Positions 1 through 5,876 of a stretch of DNA of 15,521 bases are shown here, piece after piece. The stretch is from an uncultured Limnohabitans sp. (lineage in GTDB: Bacteria; Pseudomonadota; Gammaproteobacteria; Burkholderiales; Burkholderiaceae_C). Each line of letters opens with the position of its first letter. Within the stretch, counting starts at the first letter, position 1. The DNA lies in NCBI GenBank assembly GCA_937928195.1, contig CALEYZ010000201.1:1-15521 (forward strand), read 5' to 3'. The notes beneath the pieces were generated by a model. That model was not told where the DNA came from. It saw only the letters and a list, made by a program, of their open reading frames with translations, and ran no database searches. A program made the position numbers and the translations under genes.

Positions 1-637
1 GATCGTCTTCAATGGCCATGCGAATGCGGCCCATGTGCACATCAATCGAACGGTCGAAAGCTTCGAGCTCTCGGCCTCTCACTGCCTCCATGATTTGATC
101 GCGCGTGAGCACGCGCCCTGCGCGCTCGGCCATGGCCACCAGCAAATCAAATTGGTACGAGGTGAGGTCGCACAATTGGCCTTTGACACTGACGGTGCGT
201 GCATCACGGTCAATTTCCAAACTGCCAAACTGCATGCGTGTGTGGCCACTTGCCCCCACATCGGTTTGACGGCGCAAGATGGCGCGAATGCGCGCCAACA
301 ATTCACGCGGCTCAAAGGGTTTAGGCAAATAATCATCCGCGCCCAACTCGAGACCAATGATGCGGTCCATGGGATCGCCTTTGGCCGTCAACATCAACAC
401 CGGTGTTTGCGCCTGACCGCCATTCAGGTTGCGAATTTTTTGACACACTTGCAAGCCATCCATGTCAGGCAACATCAAGTCCAAAATGACCAGGTCGGGA
501 GAGGTGTGTTGGACGGCGCTCAAACCCTGCATGCCATCGGCCGCATGCGCGAAACCAAAGCCAGACTGCCGCAGGTAGTCTCCCACCATCTTGGCCAGGC
601 GTTCGTCGTCTTCAATCATCAAAATTTGTGGCGTCAT
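1..637 (-). CDS. OmpR/PhoB-family response regulator, C-terminus cut by window edge
   Basis: Reading leftward from the ATG at 637-635 gives 212 codons with no stop before the window edge. The protein is a two-component transcription regulator acting in the cytoplasm. Residues 1 to about 120 form a receiver domain: acidic pair D10/D11, phospho-acceptor D53 (in ILDLMLPDMDG), T84 (in VLMLTAKG) and K106 (in DDYLPKPF). From about residue 135 a winged-helix DNA-binding domain of the OmpR type follows, with the typical LTSYQFDLLVAMAERAGRVL and RSIDVHMGRIR segments. Only the last wing and C-terminus are missing, judging from the usual length of about 230-240 residues. The ribosome-binding site is weak (GAAAG just before the ATG). 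The ampG-like gene lies 92 bp upstream on the same strand, so co-transcription is possible but unproven. A partner histidine kinase would be expected left of the window. The regulon cannot be told from sequence. Confidence 0.95.
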   Translation of the reverse strand, partial: MTPQILMIEDDERLAKMVGDYLRQSGFGFAHAADGMQGLSAVQHTSPDLVILDLMLPDMDGLQVCQKIRNLNGGQAQTPVLMLTAKGDPMDRIIGLELGADDYLPKPFEPRELLARIRAILRRQTDVGASGHTRMQFGSLEIDRDARTVSVKGQLCDLTSYQFDLLVAMAERAGRVLTRDQIMEAVRGRELEAFDRSIDVHMGRIRMAIEDD

Positions 638-729
638 ACTTTCAACACAGGTTGCTCACACCGCGATGATGCACCGACAGCGGCCTGAATGCGTCGGCTT
701 GGCTTGAAGGGCTCGTAAAGTTAGGTAAA

Positions 730-2055
730 TCAATCCTGGGTCGGCGGCTGGTAGTGCCACGCCAAGCCCACCAACACCAGCACCGGCAAACCCAACCATG
801 CAGTGGCCGTGAAAAAGTCGGCATAGCCATGGGCATTCACATAATCACCCGAAAAGCCTGCAATGAATTTGGGCAAGAGCAACATCATGGAGCTGAGCAA
901 GGCGTATTGCGTGGCCGAATACTGCACATTGGTCAGCGAGGACAAATAGGCAATGAAGGCCGCCGACGCAATGCCACTGGCCAGATTGTCTGCGGACACC
1001 ACCGCAATCAAAGCGTTCACATCATGGCCATGCGCACTGAGCCAAGCAAACAACAAATTGCTCAAAGCACTGAGCACAGCGCCCAGCATCAAGATGCGCA
1101 TGACGCCCCAACGCAGCGCCATCACGCCGCCAATGAAGGCGCCCAACAAGGTCATGAGCACGCCATAGACTTTGGTCACGGTGGCCACTTCGGCCTTGGT
1201 GTACCCCATGTCCACATAGAAAGGATTGGCCATGATGCCCATCACCACATCGCTGATGCGATAGACCGCAATCAAGCTCAAGATCAAGACGGCTTGCCAT
1301 TTGTAGCGTTTGAGGAAATCGGCAAAGGGTGCCACCAACGCACCCTGCAGCCACTCTTTTAAATTCCTTGCCGGCGGCAACTCTGCAGGCACAGGTTCTT
1401 TGGACAACAACACCGTGATGCATCCAACCAACATGCTGGCCGCCATGACCAAGTACGCAGCTTGCCACGCGGCATGGACATACCCCGCGGCGTTCTCACC
1501 TTGCACCCAAGCCGCCACCCACAGCACACCGGCACCGGCCCAAATCATGGCCAAGCGATAGCCCGTTTGATAACTGGCGGCCAACGCCGCTTGCTGCGTG
1601 GGCTCGGCTGACTCAATGCGAAATGCATCCAATGCAATGTCTTGTGTGGCCGAACCCACGGCCACCAATAAAGCACACCAGACCACGGGGCCCAGAGTTT
1701 GGGACGGATCGCTGATGGCCATGCCAACCAAACCCAACATCACCATGCTCTGCGCCAACAACAACCAGCTGCGGCGGCGGCCCAATTGGTGCGTGAAAAA
1801 GGGAATGGGCAAGCGATCAACCAAGGGCGCCCAAACCCACTTGAAGCCATACGCCAAACCCACCCAGCTCAGGTAGCCAATGGTGCTGCGATCAATGCCG
1901 GCCTCGCGCAATCTGAAACTCAAAGTGCCCAACACCAAAAGCAAAGGCAAGCCCGCGGCAAAACCGAGCAGCAGCATGCGCAAGCTGGCAGGCTGCAAGT
2001 AGACGCGCCAAGAGTCAAGCCAAGAGAAAGCAGCAGGAGAGGTGTTTTCAGTCAT
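730..2055 (-). CDS. ampG: AmpG-like MFS permease (muropeptide transporter family)
   Basis: This is a 441-residue polytopic inner-membrane protein of the major facilitator superfamily. AmpG proteins import anhydro-muropeptides from the periplasm for cell-wall recycling. The N-terminal part shows family hallmarks: a hydrophobic helix after LRMLLLGFAAGLP, then FRLREAGIDRSTIGYLS, then GFKWVWAPLVDR, and the basic loop GRRRSW after the second helix pair; about 12 hydrophobic segments follow. The frame stays open upstream to 2280, but that would run through the divergent promoter region and into the oppositely oriented M48 gene. I therefore chose the ATG at 2055, which begins MTENTS just before the conserved region. 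A hexamer GATAAT (minus strand, 2067-2062) ends six bases before that ATG and only a poorly spaced GAGG lies between them. No ampD or beta-lactamase gene is visible nearby, so a role in resistance induction is not indicated. Other AmpG-like permeases with different substrates remain possible. Confidence 0.88.
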   Translation of the reverse strand: MTENTSPAAFSWLDSWRVYLQPASLRMLLLGFAAGLPLLLVLGTLSFRLREAGIDRSTIGYLSWVGLAYGFKWVWAPLVDRLPIPFFTHQLGRRRSWLLLAQSMVMLGLVGMAISDPSQTLGPVVWCALLVAVGSATQDIALDAFRIESAEPTQQAALAASYQTGYRLAMIWAGAGVLWVAAWVQGENAAGYVHAAWQAAYLVMAASMLVGCITVLLSKEPVPAELPPARNLKEWLQGALVAPFADFLKRYKWQAVLILSLIAVYRISDVVMGIMANPFYVDMGYTKAEVATVTKVYGVLMTLLGAFIGGVMALRWGVMRILMLGAVLSALSNLLFAWLSAHGHDVNALIAVVSADNLASGIASAAFIAYLSSLTNVQYSATQYALLSSMMLLLPKFIAGFSGDYVNAHGYADFFTATAWLGLPVLVLVGLAWHYQPPTQD

Positions 2056-2135
2056 GCCCTCATTATCCAAGTCTGAGAACGGATTTCTACACCGGCTTGC
2101 CTTGAAATCTCTGCTTGCGGCACTATGATTGAAAA
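2056..2135. promoter_or_regulatory. Divergent promoter region between the ampG-like and M48 genes
   Basis: Eighty bases separate two divergent start codons, so both promoters must lie here or just inside the genes. On the plus strand, TTGAAA (2102-2107) and TATGAT (2124-2129) are spaced by 16 bases, a good sigma70-type pair; the expected transcription start falls at about 2136, the A of the M48 ATG. On the minus strand GATAAT (2067-2062) ends six bases before the ATG at 2055, with no convincing -35 element. Neither gene has a properly spaced Shine-Dalgarno sequence. The plus-strand call is moderate, the minus-strand call weak. Confidence 0.45.
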
Positions 2136-3035
2136 ATGTGCTGGCGTTGTTTTTCAAATTCAAACCCGTCTCAACCTGATGCGCCTTTGGAGGCCCTGCC
2201 GGGGGCTTCATCACGCCGAGTTTTTTTAAACCGCTGGGGCGCAGGCCTTGGCCTGGCCGCTTTGGTTCAATCGGCGGCACATGCGCAAGTCGACGTGGGC
2301 CAAGCTTCCAGCATGCGCAAACTGGTGCCGGCTGAATCTTTGGAGCAATCGGCCAGACAGCAATACCGCCAAACCTTGGGCGAGGCCAGCAGCAAAGGCG
2401 CGTTGGCGCCCGATGACTATCCGCAGCTCAAACGCTTGCGCGCCATTGCCAATCGACTCATCCCGTTCACCGCGCAATGGAACCCCGATGCGCGCAAATG
2501 GAAATGGGAAGTTAATTTGATTGGCAGCAAACAACTCAATGCCTGGTGCATGCCCGGCGGCAAGATCGCGTTTTACACAGGTATTCTGGACCAGTTGCAA
2601 TTGACCGACGACGAAGTGGCCATGATCATGGGCCACGAAATGGCACACGCCTTGCGCGAACATGCGCGCGAGCGTTTGGCCAAATCCAAGGCCACCAGCA
2701 TGGGCTTGTCAGTGGCCTCGCAATTGCTGGGCTTAGGCCAGTTGGGCGATGTGGCGGCCAACGTCGGCACACAATTGCTCACCCTCAAGTACAGCCGCGA
2801 CGATGAAACCGAAGCCGACTTGGTGGGCTTGGAAATTGCCGCACGCGGCGGCTTCAAGCCCGAAGCGAGCGTGCAACTTTGGAAAAAAATGCTGAGCGCC
2901 ACAGGGGGTGGCAAAGGTCAACCGGGCTTCTTGTCAACGCACCCCAGTGGCAACAACCGAATTCAAGAACTCGAAGCCAATTTGCCCAAAGTGGCGCACC
3001 TGTATGAGCAGGCGCGTCAGGTCCCACCAACGTAA
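2136..3035 (+). CDS. M48-family zinc metalloprotease with Tat-like signal
   Basis: This 299-residue protein is an exported peptidase of family M48 (HtpX/Oma1/LoiP-like), a group that degrades or processes envelope proteins. The zinc site is intact: HEMAH at residues 167-171 supplies two histidines and the catalytic Glu, and the third ligand is E226 in ETEADLVGLE. The conserved segments NAWCMPGGKIAFYTG and STHPSGNNRIQEL, typical of the family, are present. The N-terminus has SRRVFLNRW followed by a hydrophobic stretch ending AAHAQ. This matches the twin-arginine consensus (S-R-R-x-F-L-K) well and suggests folded, Tat-dependent export to the periplasm. No lipobox is evident at the cleavage point. 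The start at 2136 has no ribosome-binding site, and a -10-like TATGAT ends six bases upstream, so the message may be leaderless. The 3' end overlaps the convergent hydrolase gene by 19 bp. Confidence 0.92.
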   Translation: MCWRCFSNSNPSQPDAPLEALPGASSRRVFLNRWGAGLGLAALVQSAAHAQVDVGQASSMRKLVPAESLEQSARQQYRQTLGEASSKGALAPDDYPQLKRLRAIANRLIPFTAQWNPDARKWKWEVNLIGSKQLNAWCMPGGKIAFYTGILDQLQLTDDEVAMIMGHEMAHALREHARERLAKSKATSMGLSVASQLLGLGQLGDVAANVGTQLLTLKYSRDDETEADLVGLEIAARGGFKPEASVQLWKKMLSATGGGKGQPGFLSTHPSGNNRIQELEANLPKVAHLYEQARQVPPT

Positions 3036-3655
3036 GGGTTGCTGCGGCGCTCGCGACCAAACGTGCTCTCTGGGCCATGGCCCGGAATGAACACCGTGTC
3101 GTCCCCCATGGGCCACAGACGCTGCGTGATGCTGGCGATCAAGGTGTCGTGATCGCCCTGCGGAAAATCAGTGCGGCCAATGCTGCCCGCGAACAACACA
3201 TCACCGACAAATGCGCGCTTGATTTCGGGTGAATAGAACACCACATGGCCTGGCGTATGGCCTGGGCAGTGGCGCACGTTCAAGGTGTGCGCGCCCAACT
3301 CAACTGTGTCGCCATCTTGCAGCCAACGTGTGGGTGTGAACACTTCAGCTTCTGGAAATTGAAACATGCGCCCTTGGTCTGACAAACGGTCAATCCAAAA
3401 CTGATCGCCAGGGTGGGGCCCCACGATGGGCAAATTCAAATTGCGCGCCAGCACCGCCGTGCCACCCGCATGGTCAATGTGCGCATGCGTCAGCCAAATT
3501 TGCTCAAGCTTGAGTTGGTGCTTGGCCACTTCGGCCAAGATCAAATCCAAGTCGCCACCAGGATCGATGACCGCCGCTTGACGCGTTTGATCGTCCCAAA
3601 TCAAAGAGCAGTTTTGTTGAAAGGGGGTGACAGGAATGGTTTGGTACTGAAGCAT
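3017..3655 (-). CDS. Metallo-beta-lactamase-fold hydrolase (glyoxalase II-like)
   Basis: This is a 212-residue cytoplasmic hydrolase of the metallo-beta-lactamase superfamily, closest in pattern to the short YcbL/glyoxalase II-like group that cleaves thioesters. Metal ligands are all present: H57, H59, D61 and H62 in THAHIDHAGG, H133 in CPGHTPGH, D152 in FVGDVLFAGSIGR, and H193 in IPGHGPES. The length fits the short type that lacks the C-terminal substrate-binding domain of true glyoxalase II, so the substrate cannot be named. The N-terminus (MLQYQTIPVTPFQQNCSLI) is family-typical and supports the ATG at 3655. The start is 73 bp from the divergent adaptor gene. The tail overlaps the convergent M48 gene by 19 bp, leaving no room for a separate terminator. 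Confidence 0.92.
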   Translation of the reverse strand: MLQYQTIPVTPFQQNCSLIWDDQTRQAAVIDPGGDLDLILAEVAKHQLKLEQIWLTHAHIDHAGGTAVLARNLNLPIVGPHPGDQFWIDRLSDQGRMFQFPEAEVFTPTRWLQDGDTVELGAHTLNVRHCPGHTPGHVVFYSPEIKRAFVGDVLFAGSIGRTDFPQGDHDTLIASITQRLWPMGDDTVFIPGHGPESTFGRERRSNPYVGGT

Positions 3656-3728
3656 GGTGCGGTTTCAAGGTGTTGCGCTTGCAAGGCAATGTAACAAAGT
3701 TTGCCTGAGAAACACGTATTGTGAAGCC

Positions 3729-5054
3729 ATGTCCATTGAACACCCCATCACCGCACCGCTGTTTCGCACCGAAGTGACCCAAGCCCAACAAGCCTCTTGG
3801 CTGGGCAGTGTCCACTTGGCCCACAACCCCCGTTTTACGGTGGTGGCCAGCTTGGCATTGCTGTTGGCAGGCGCGTTGCTGGCCTTTGGGGCTTGGGGCA
3901 AATTGGCGCGCAAGGTGCGCGTGCCGGGCATCCTCATGCCGCAAATGGGCACGGTGGAACTGAGTGCCGTCATGCCAGGCGTACTGTTTGAGCAGCGCAT
4001 CCAAGAAGGCGAGCATGTACAACAAGGTCAAGTTCTGTTCGTGGTCAACACCGACAAAACCACCGCCGAAGGTAGCACCGCCGCCCTTCTGGCTTCTCAT
4101 TTGGCACAAAGGCGCAGCACCCTTTTGTCAGAACGGGCTTCACGCGTGGCACAGCAGCATCAACGCCAAACGCAGCTGAGCGAGCGCATCCTGTCTTTGT
4201 CTCTAGAAACTGCGCAAGCCACGCAAGAGCAGGCTTTGGCCAAACGAAGAGTTGAGTTGGCTCACAAAACGTGGCGCAGATTTGAGCAAATGACGCACGA
4301 AGGTTTTGTCTCTGACGTTCAAGCCCAAAACAAACAAGAAGAACTCATCGACCTGCAATCACGTTTAGAAAGCACCCAGCGAAACGGTATTGCATTGGCG
4401 CGTGAACGCGATGCAGCGCAAGCCGATTTGCTCAACCTCCAAAAACAATTGGCCATTGATTTGCTACAGATCGACCGCAACTTGGCAAGCCTCGATCAAG
4501 AAATCACTGAAAACCAATCGCGCAAAAGTCTCAGCGTGTTGGCCCCACAAGCAGGGCAAGTCAGCACCTTGCATCTTGGCTTGGGCGCTATGGTCCAAGC
4601 CGGTCAAACCATCGCCAGCTTTGTGCCGCATACCGCACTGCTAGCGCAAGGCGAAAGCACAGAGCCTCCGCTGATCGCTGCATTGTTTGCGCCTACACGC
4701 ACCGCCGGCTTTGTCCAACCAGGCCAAGAAGTTTGGTTGCGACTTGCCGCTTATCCGTATCAAAAATTTGGGCTGGCCAAAGGCCATGTTGTCAAAGTCA
4801 GCGGCACGCCCATTGCCCCACAAGACTTGCCGCATGGCCAAGGCACGGCGTTGCTGGCGTCCGCCCAAAGCAACGAGCCTCTCTACAGAATCCAAGTGGC
4901 ATTGGCGTCACAGTCTGTCGTGGCATTTGGCAAGCCACACCCGCTGCGCCCCGGCATGACCCTGGAGGCCGACGTCATTCACGATGTGCGCGGCATCTGG
5001 GAATGGGTGTTCGAGCCACTGTTGGCCATTCACGCACGTCAGCAAACATCATGA
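3729..5054 (+). CDS. HlyD/CvaA-like periplasmic adaptor of a peptide exporter
   Basis: This 441-residue membrane-fusion protein would bridge the inner-membrane ABC transporter (7961 end) and an outer-membrane TolC-type channel, forming a type I secretion system. After a short cytoplasmic N-terminus, residues about 37-57 form one membrane anchor. A beta-barrel/lipoyl half-motif follows (residues about 75-110, with MPGVLFEQRIQEGEHVQQGQ), then a long Gln/Glu/Arg/Leu-rich coiled coil (about 115-275). The second lipoyl half (VLAPQAGQVSTLHLGLGAMV) and a C-terminal barrel complete the fold. The open frame extends upstream to 3654, but the ATG at 3729 begins the natural MSIEHP N-terminus. The stop overlaps the next start as ATGA (5051-5054), indicating translational coupling. 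TATTGT (3717-3722) ends six bases before the ATG and could be a -10 element, without a clear -35. The arrangement resembles CvaA of colicin V export; orthology is inferred from context. Confidence 0.93.
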   Translation: MSIEHPITAPLFRTEVTQAQQASWLGSVHLAHNPRFTVVASLALLLAGALLAFGAWGKLARKVRVPGILMPQMGTVELSAVMPGVLFEQRIQEGEHVQQGQVLFVVNTDKTTAEGSTAALLASHLAQRRSTLLSERASRVAQQHQRQTQLSERILSLSLETAQATQEQALAKRRVELAHKTWRRFEQMTHEGFVSDVQAQNKQEELIDLQSRLESTQRNGIALARERDAAQADLLNLQKQLAIDLLQIDRNLASLDQEITENQSRKSLSVLAPQAGQVSTLHLGLGAMVQAGQTIASFVPHTALLAQGESTEPPLIAALFAPTRTAGFVQPGQEVWLRLAAYPYQKFGLAKGHVVKVSGTPIAPQDLPHGQGTALLASAQSNEPLYRIQVALASQSVVAFGKPHPLRPGMTLEADVIHDVRGIWEWVFEPLLAIHARQQTS

Positions 5055-5590
5055 ACCTCATTCAGAAAATCAGAGCTTCGCATCTCAATCGGCATGGTTT
5101 TATTGATGTCTTGGTGGGTGTGGTTGCATTTCAACTCATCTACATCACCTTGCTTTTGAAGTTGAGCAATTCAGACATCGAGACATCGGGCATCAATCCT
5201 CCATCTATCAGCTTCATTCTTTTTACAGGGCTGGTCATTGCGCCATTTTTTGAAAATTTATTGCTGATAGGCATCGCCGCTGTTCATGAAAAGTTACTCC
5301 ACCGAACTGGTTTGTTTATCGTGGCGCCTTTTTTATTGACTTCAATTCACTTCATCAACTGGAAACACATGCATTACCCCGTTTTGTTTCGTGTGTTGTC
5401 TTTGTTTTTTTTCTTCTATGTATTTCTAAAGCAATACGACTTGCACAAGCTGGAATTGGGCAAGTTCAAAGCCCTGCTGCTGTCCAGCGTCATTCACTTT
5501 GCGGTCAATGCCAGCGGCATGCTGACTCTTTATTTTCTCGAACCCGATATCGACGCTGAAACGATTTTTTCAGCACAACAAGGAGAGTGA
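5051..5590 (+). CDS. CPBP/CAAX-like small membrane protein, candidate immunity protein
   Basis: This 179-residue, strongly hydrophobic protein has about five to six membrane segments and sits between the adaptor and the peptide precursor. It resembles the CPBP (CAAX protease and bacteriocin-processing) family. The third motif is intact as H149-x-x-x-N153 (VIHFAVNAS). The first motif, normally EExxxR, is degenerate: in APFFENLLLIG the first Glu is kept (E68), the second is Asn69 and the Arg is Ile73. The middle motif may be represented by H100 or H106 in SIHFINWKHMH. CPBP proteins in bacteriocin clusters are often self-immunity proteins, which I consider the most likely role here; peptide processing is the alternative. 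The start overlaps the adaptor stop (ATGA), and one base separates its stop from the precursor ATG. The gene is more AT-rich than its flanks (hand counts: 42% GC at 5221-5340, 33% at 5401-5460). Confidence 0.72.
   Translation: MNLIQKIRASHLNRHGFIDVLVGVVAFQLIYITLLLKLSNSDIETSGINPPSISFILFTGLVIAPFFENLLLIGIAAVHEKLLHRTGLFIVAPFLLTSIHFINWKHMHYPVLFRVLSLFFFFYVFLKQYDLHKLELGKFKALLLSSVIHFAVNASGMLTLYFLEPDIDAETIFSAQQGE
5580..5585 (+). promoter_or_regulatory. Strong ribosome-binding site of the precursor gene
   Basis: AAGGAG lies six bases before the ATG at 5592, inside the last codons of the CPBP-like gene. It is among the best-placed Shine-Dalgarno sequences in the window and contrasts with the weak site of the downstream transporter, consistent with high precursor synthesis. 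Confidence 0.8.
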
Positions 5591-5591
5591 A

Positions 5592-5804
5592 ATGAGAAGT
5601 TTGAACATTGAAGAATTAGGCGAAGTTCAAGGAGGCAGTGTGGCCCTGAAGTGGGCTTACAAAGTTGGAGAGTTTTTGTCCAATGCGTATTCGGCTTACG
5701 AAGCAGCCTCCAAGATTGAGTTTGACCCTTCAAGTTACGGCTCAGTAGACGCAGGTGGCTACAACCCCATGGGCGACTACACCAGCGGCATTTGCGCCAG
5801 ATAA
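5592..5804 (+). CDS. Double-glycine-leader peptide precursor (class II microcin/bacteriocin-like)
   Basis: This 70-residue gene encodes a small secreted-peptide precursor. The N-terminus MRSLNIEELGEVQGG fits the classic double-glycine leader: Leu at position 4, Glu-Leu at 8-9, Val12 and Gly14-Gly15 before the cut. The C39 protease domain of the adjacent transporter should cleave after Gly15, releasing a 55-residue peptide starting with Ser16. The product has a likely amphipathic helix (about 17-44, with W21, Y23, F28, Y33, Y36), then a Gly/Ser/Tyr/Asp-rich tail ending GICAR. It has six Tyr, one Trp and a single Cys (C68), so no internal disulfide can form. Net charge is about -2 (four Lys/Arg, six Asp/Glu), unlike cationic pediocin-type peptides. 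The C-terminus lacks the Ser-rich tail of siderophore microcins. I do not recognise a known family beyond the leader. Antibacterial activity is inferred; a signalling peptide is the alternative. Confidence 0.88.
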   Translation: MRSLNIEELGEVQGGSVALKWAYKVGEFLSNAYSAYEAASKIEFDPSSYGSVDAGGYNPMGDYTSGICAR

Positions 5805-5816
5805 CAAAACCAAACA

Positions 5817-5845
5817 GTGCCTGCGTATTGTTCATGCGCAGGCAC
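5817..5845 (+). promoter_or_regulatory. Intercistronic hairpin between precursor and transporter genes
   Basis: GTGCCTGCGTAT (5817-5828) pairs with ATGCGCAGGCAC (5834-5845) as a 12-bp stem containing one G-U pair, closing a five-base loop. No run of T follows, so it is not a standard intrinsic terminator. It is 12 bases past the precursor stop and 31 bases before the preferred transporter start. It could stabilise the 3' end of a processed precursor message or lower transcription or translation of the transporter. Confidence 0.7.
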
Positions 5846-5876
5846 CTGCTTGTGCACATTTAAAACGAGACTCACC

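Noticed and set aside
35..688. Plus-strand open frame of 217 codons antisense to the response regulator
   Set aside because: It mirrors an intact receiver/winged-helix protein and has no recognisable domain or start signal.
638..729. Possible terminator between the ampG-like and response-regulator genes
   Set aside because: Only a five-base CCGAC/GTCGG stem with a long loop and no T-tract is visible on the minus strand.
2056..2280. Upstream extension of the ampG-like gene to 516 residues
   Set aside because: The extra 75 residues are non-hydrophobic, run through the divergent promoter region and overlap the signal region of the M48 gene on the other strand; the family core starts right after the ATG at 2055.
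5754..5759. Second Gly-Gly (residues 55-56) in the precursor as an alternative leader cut
   Set aside because: The residues before it (SYGSVDAGG) lack the Leu/Glu/Leu/Val spacing of GG leaders and would leave only 14 residues.
5817..5876. GTG start at 5817 for the C39 transporter
   Set aside because: The codon lies in the left arm of a strong hairpin, has no ribosome-binding site, and adds about 20 Cys-rich residues before the expected C39 start.
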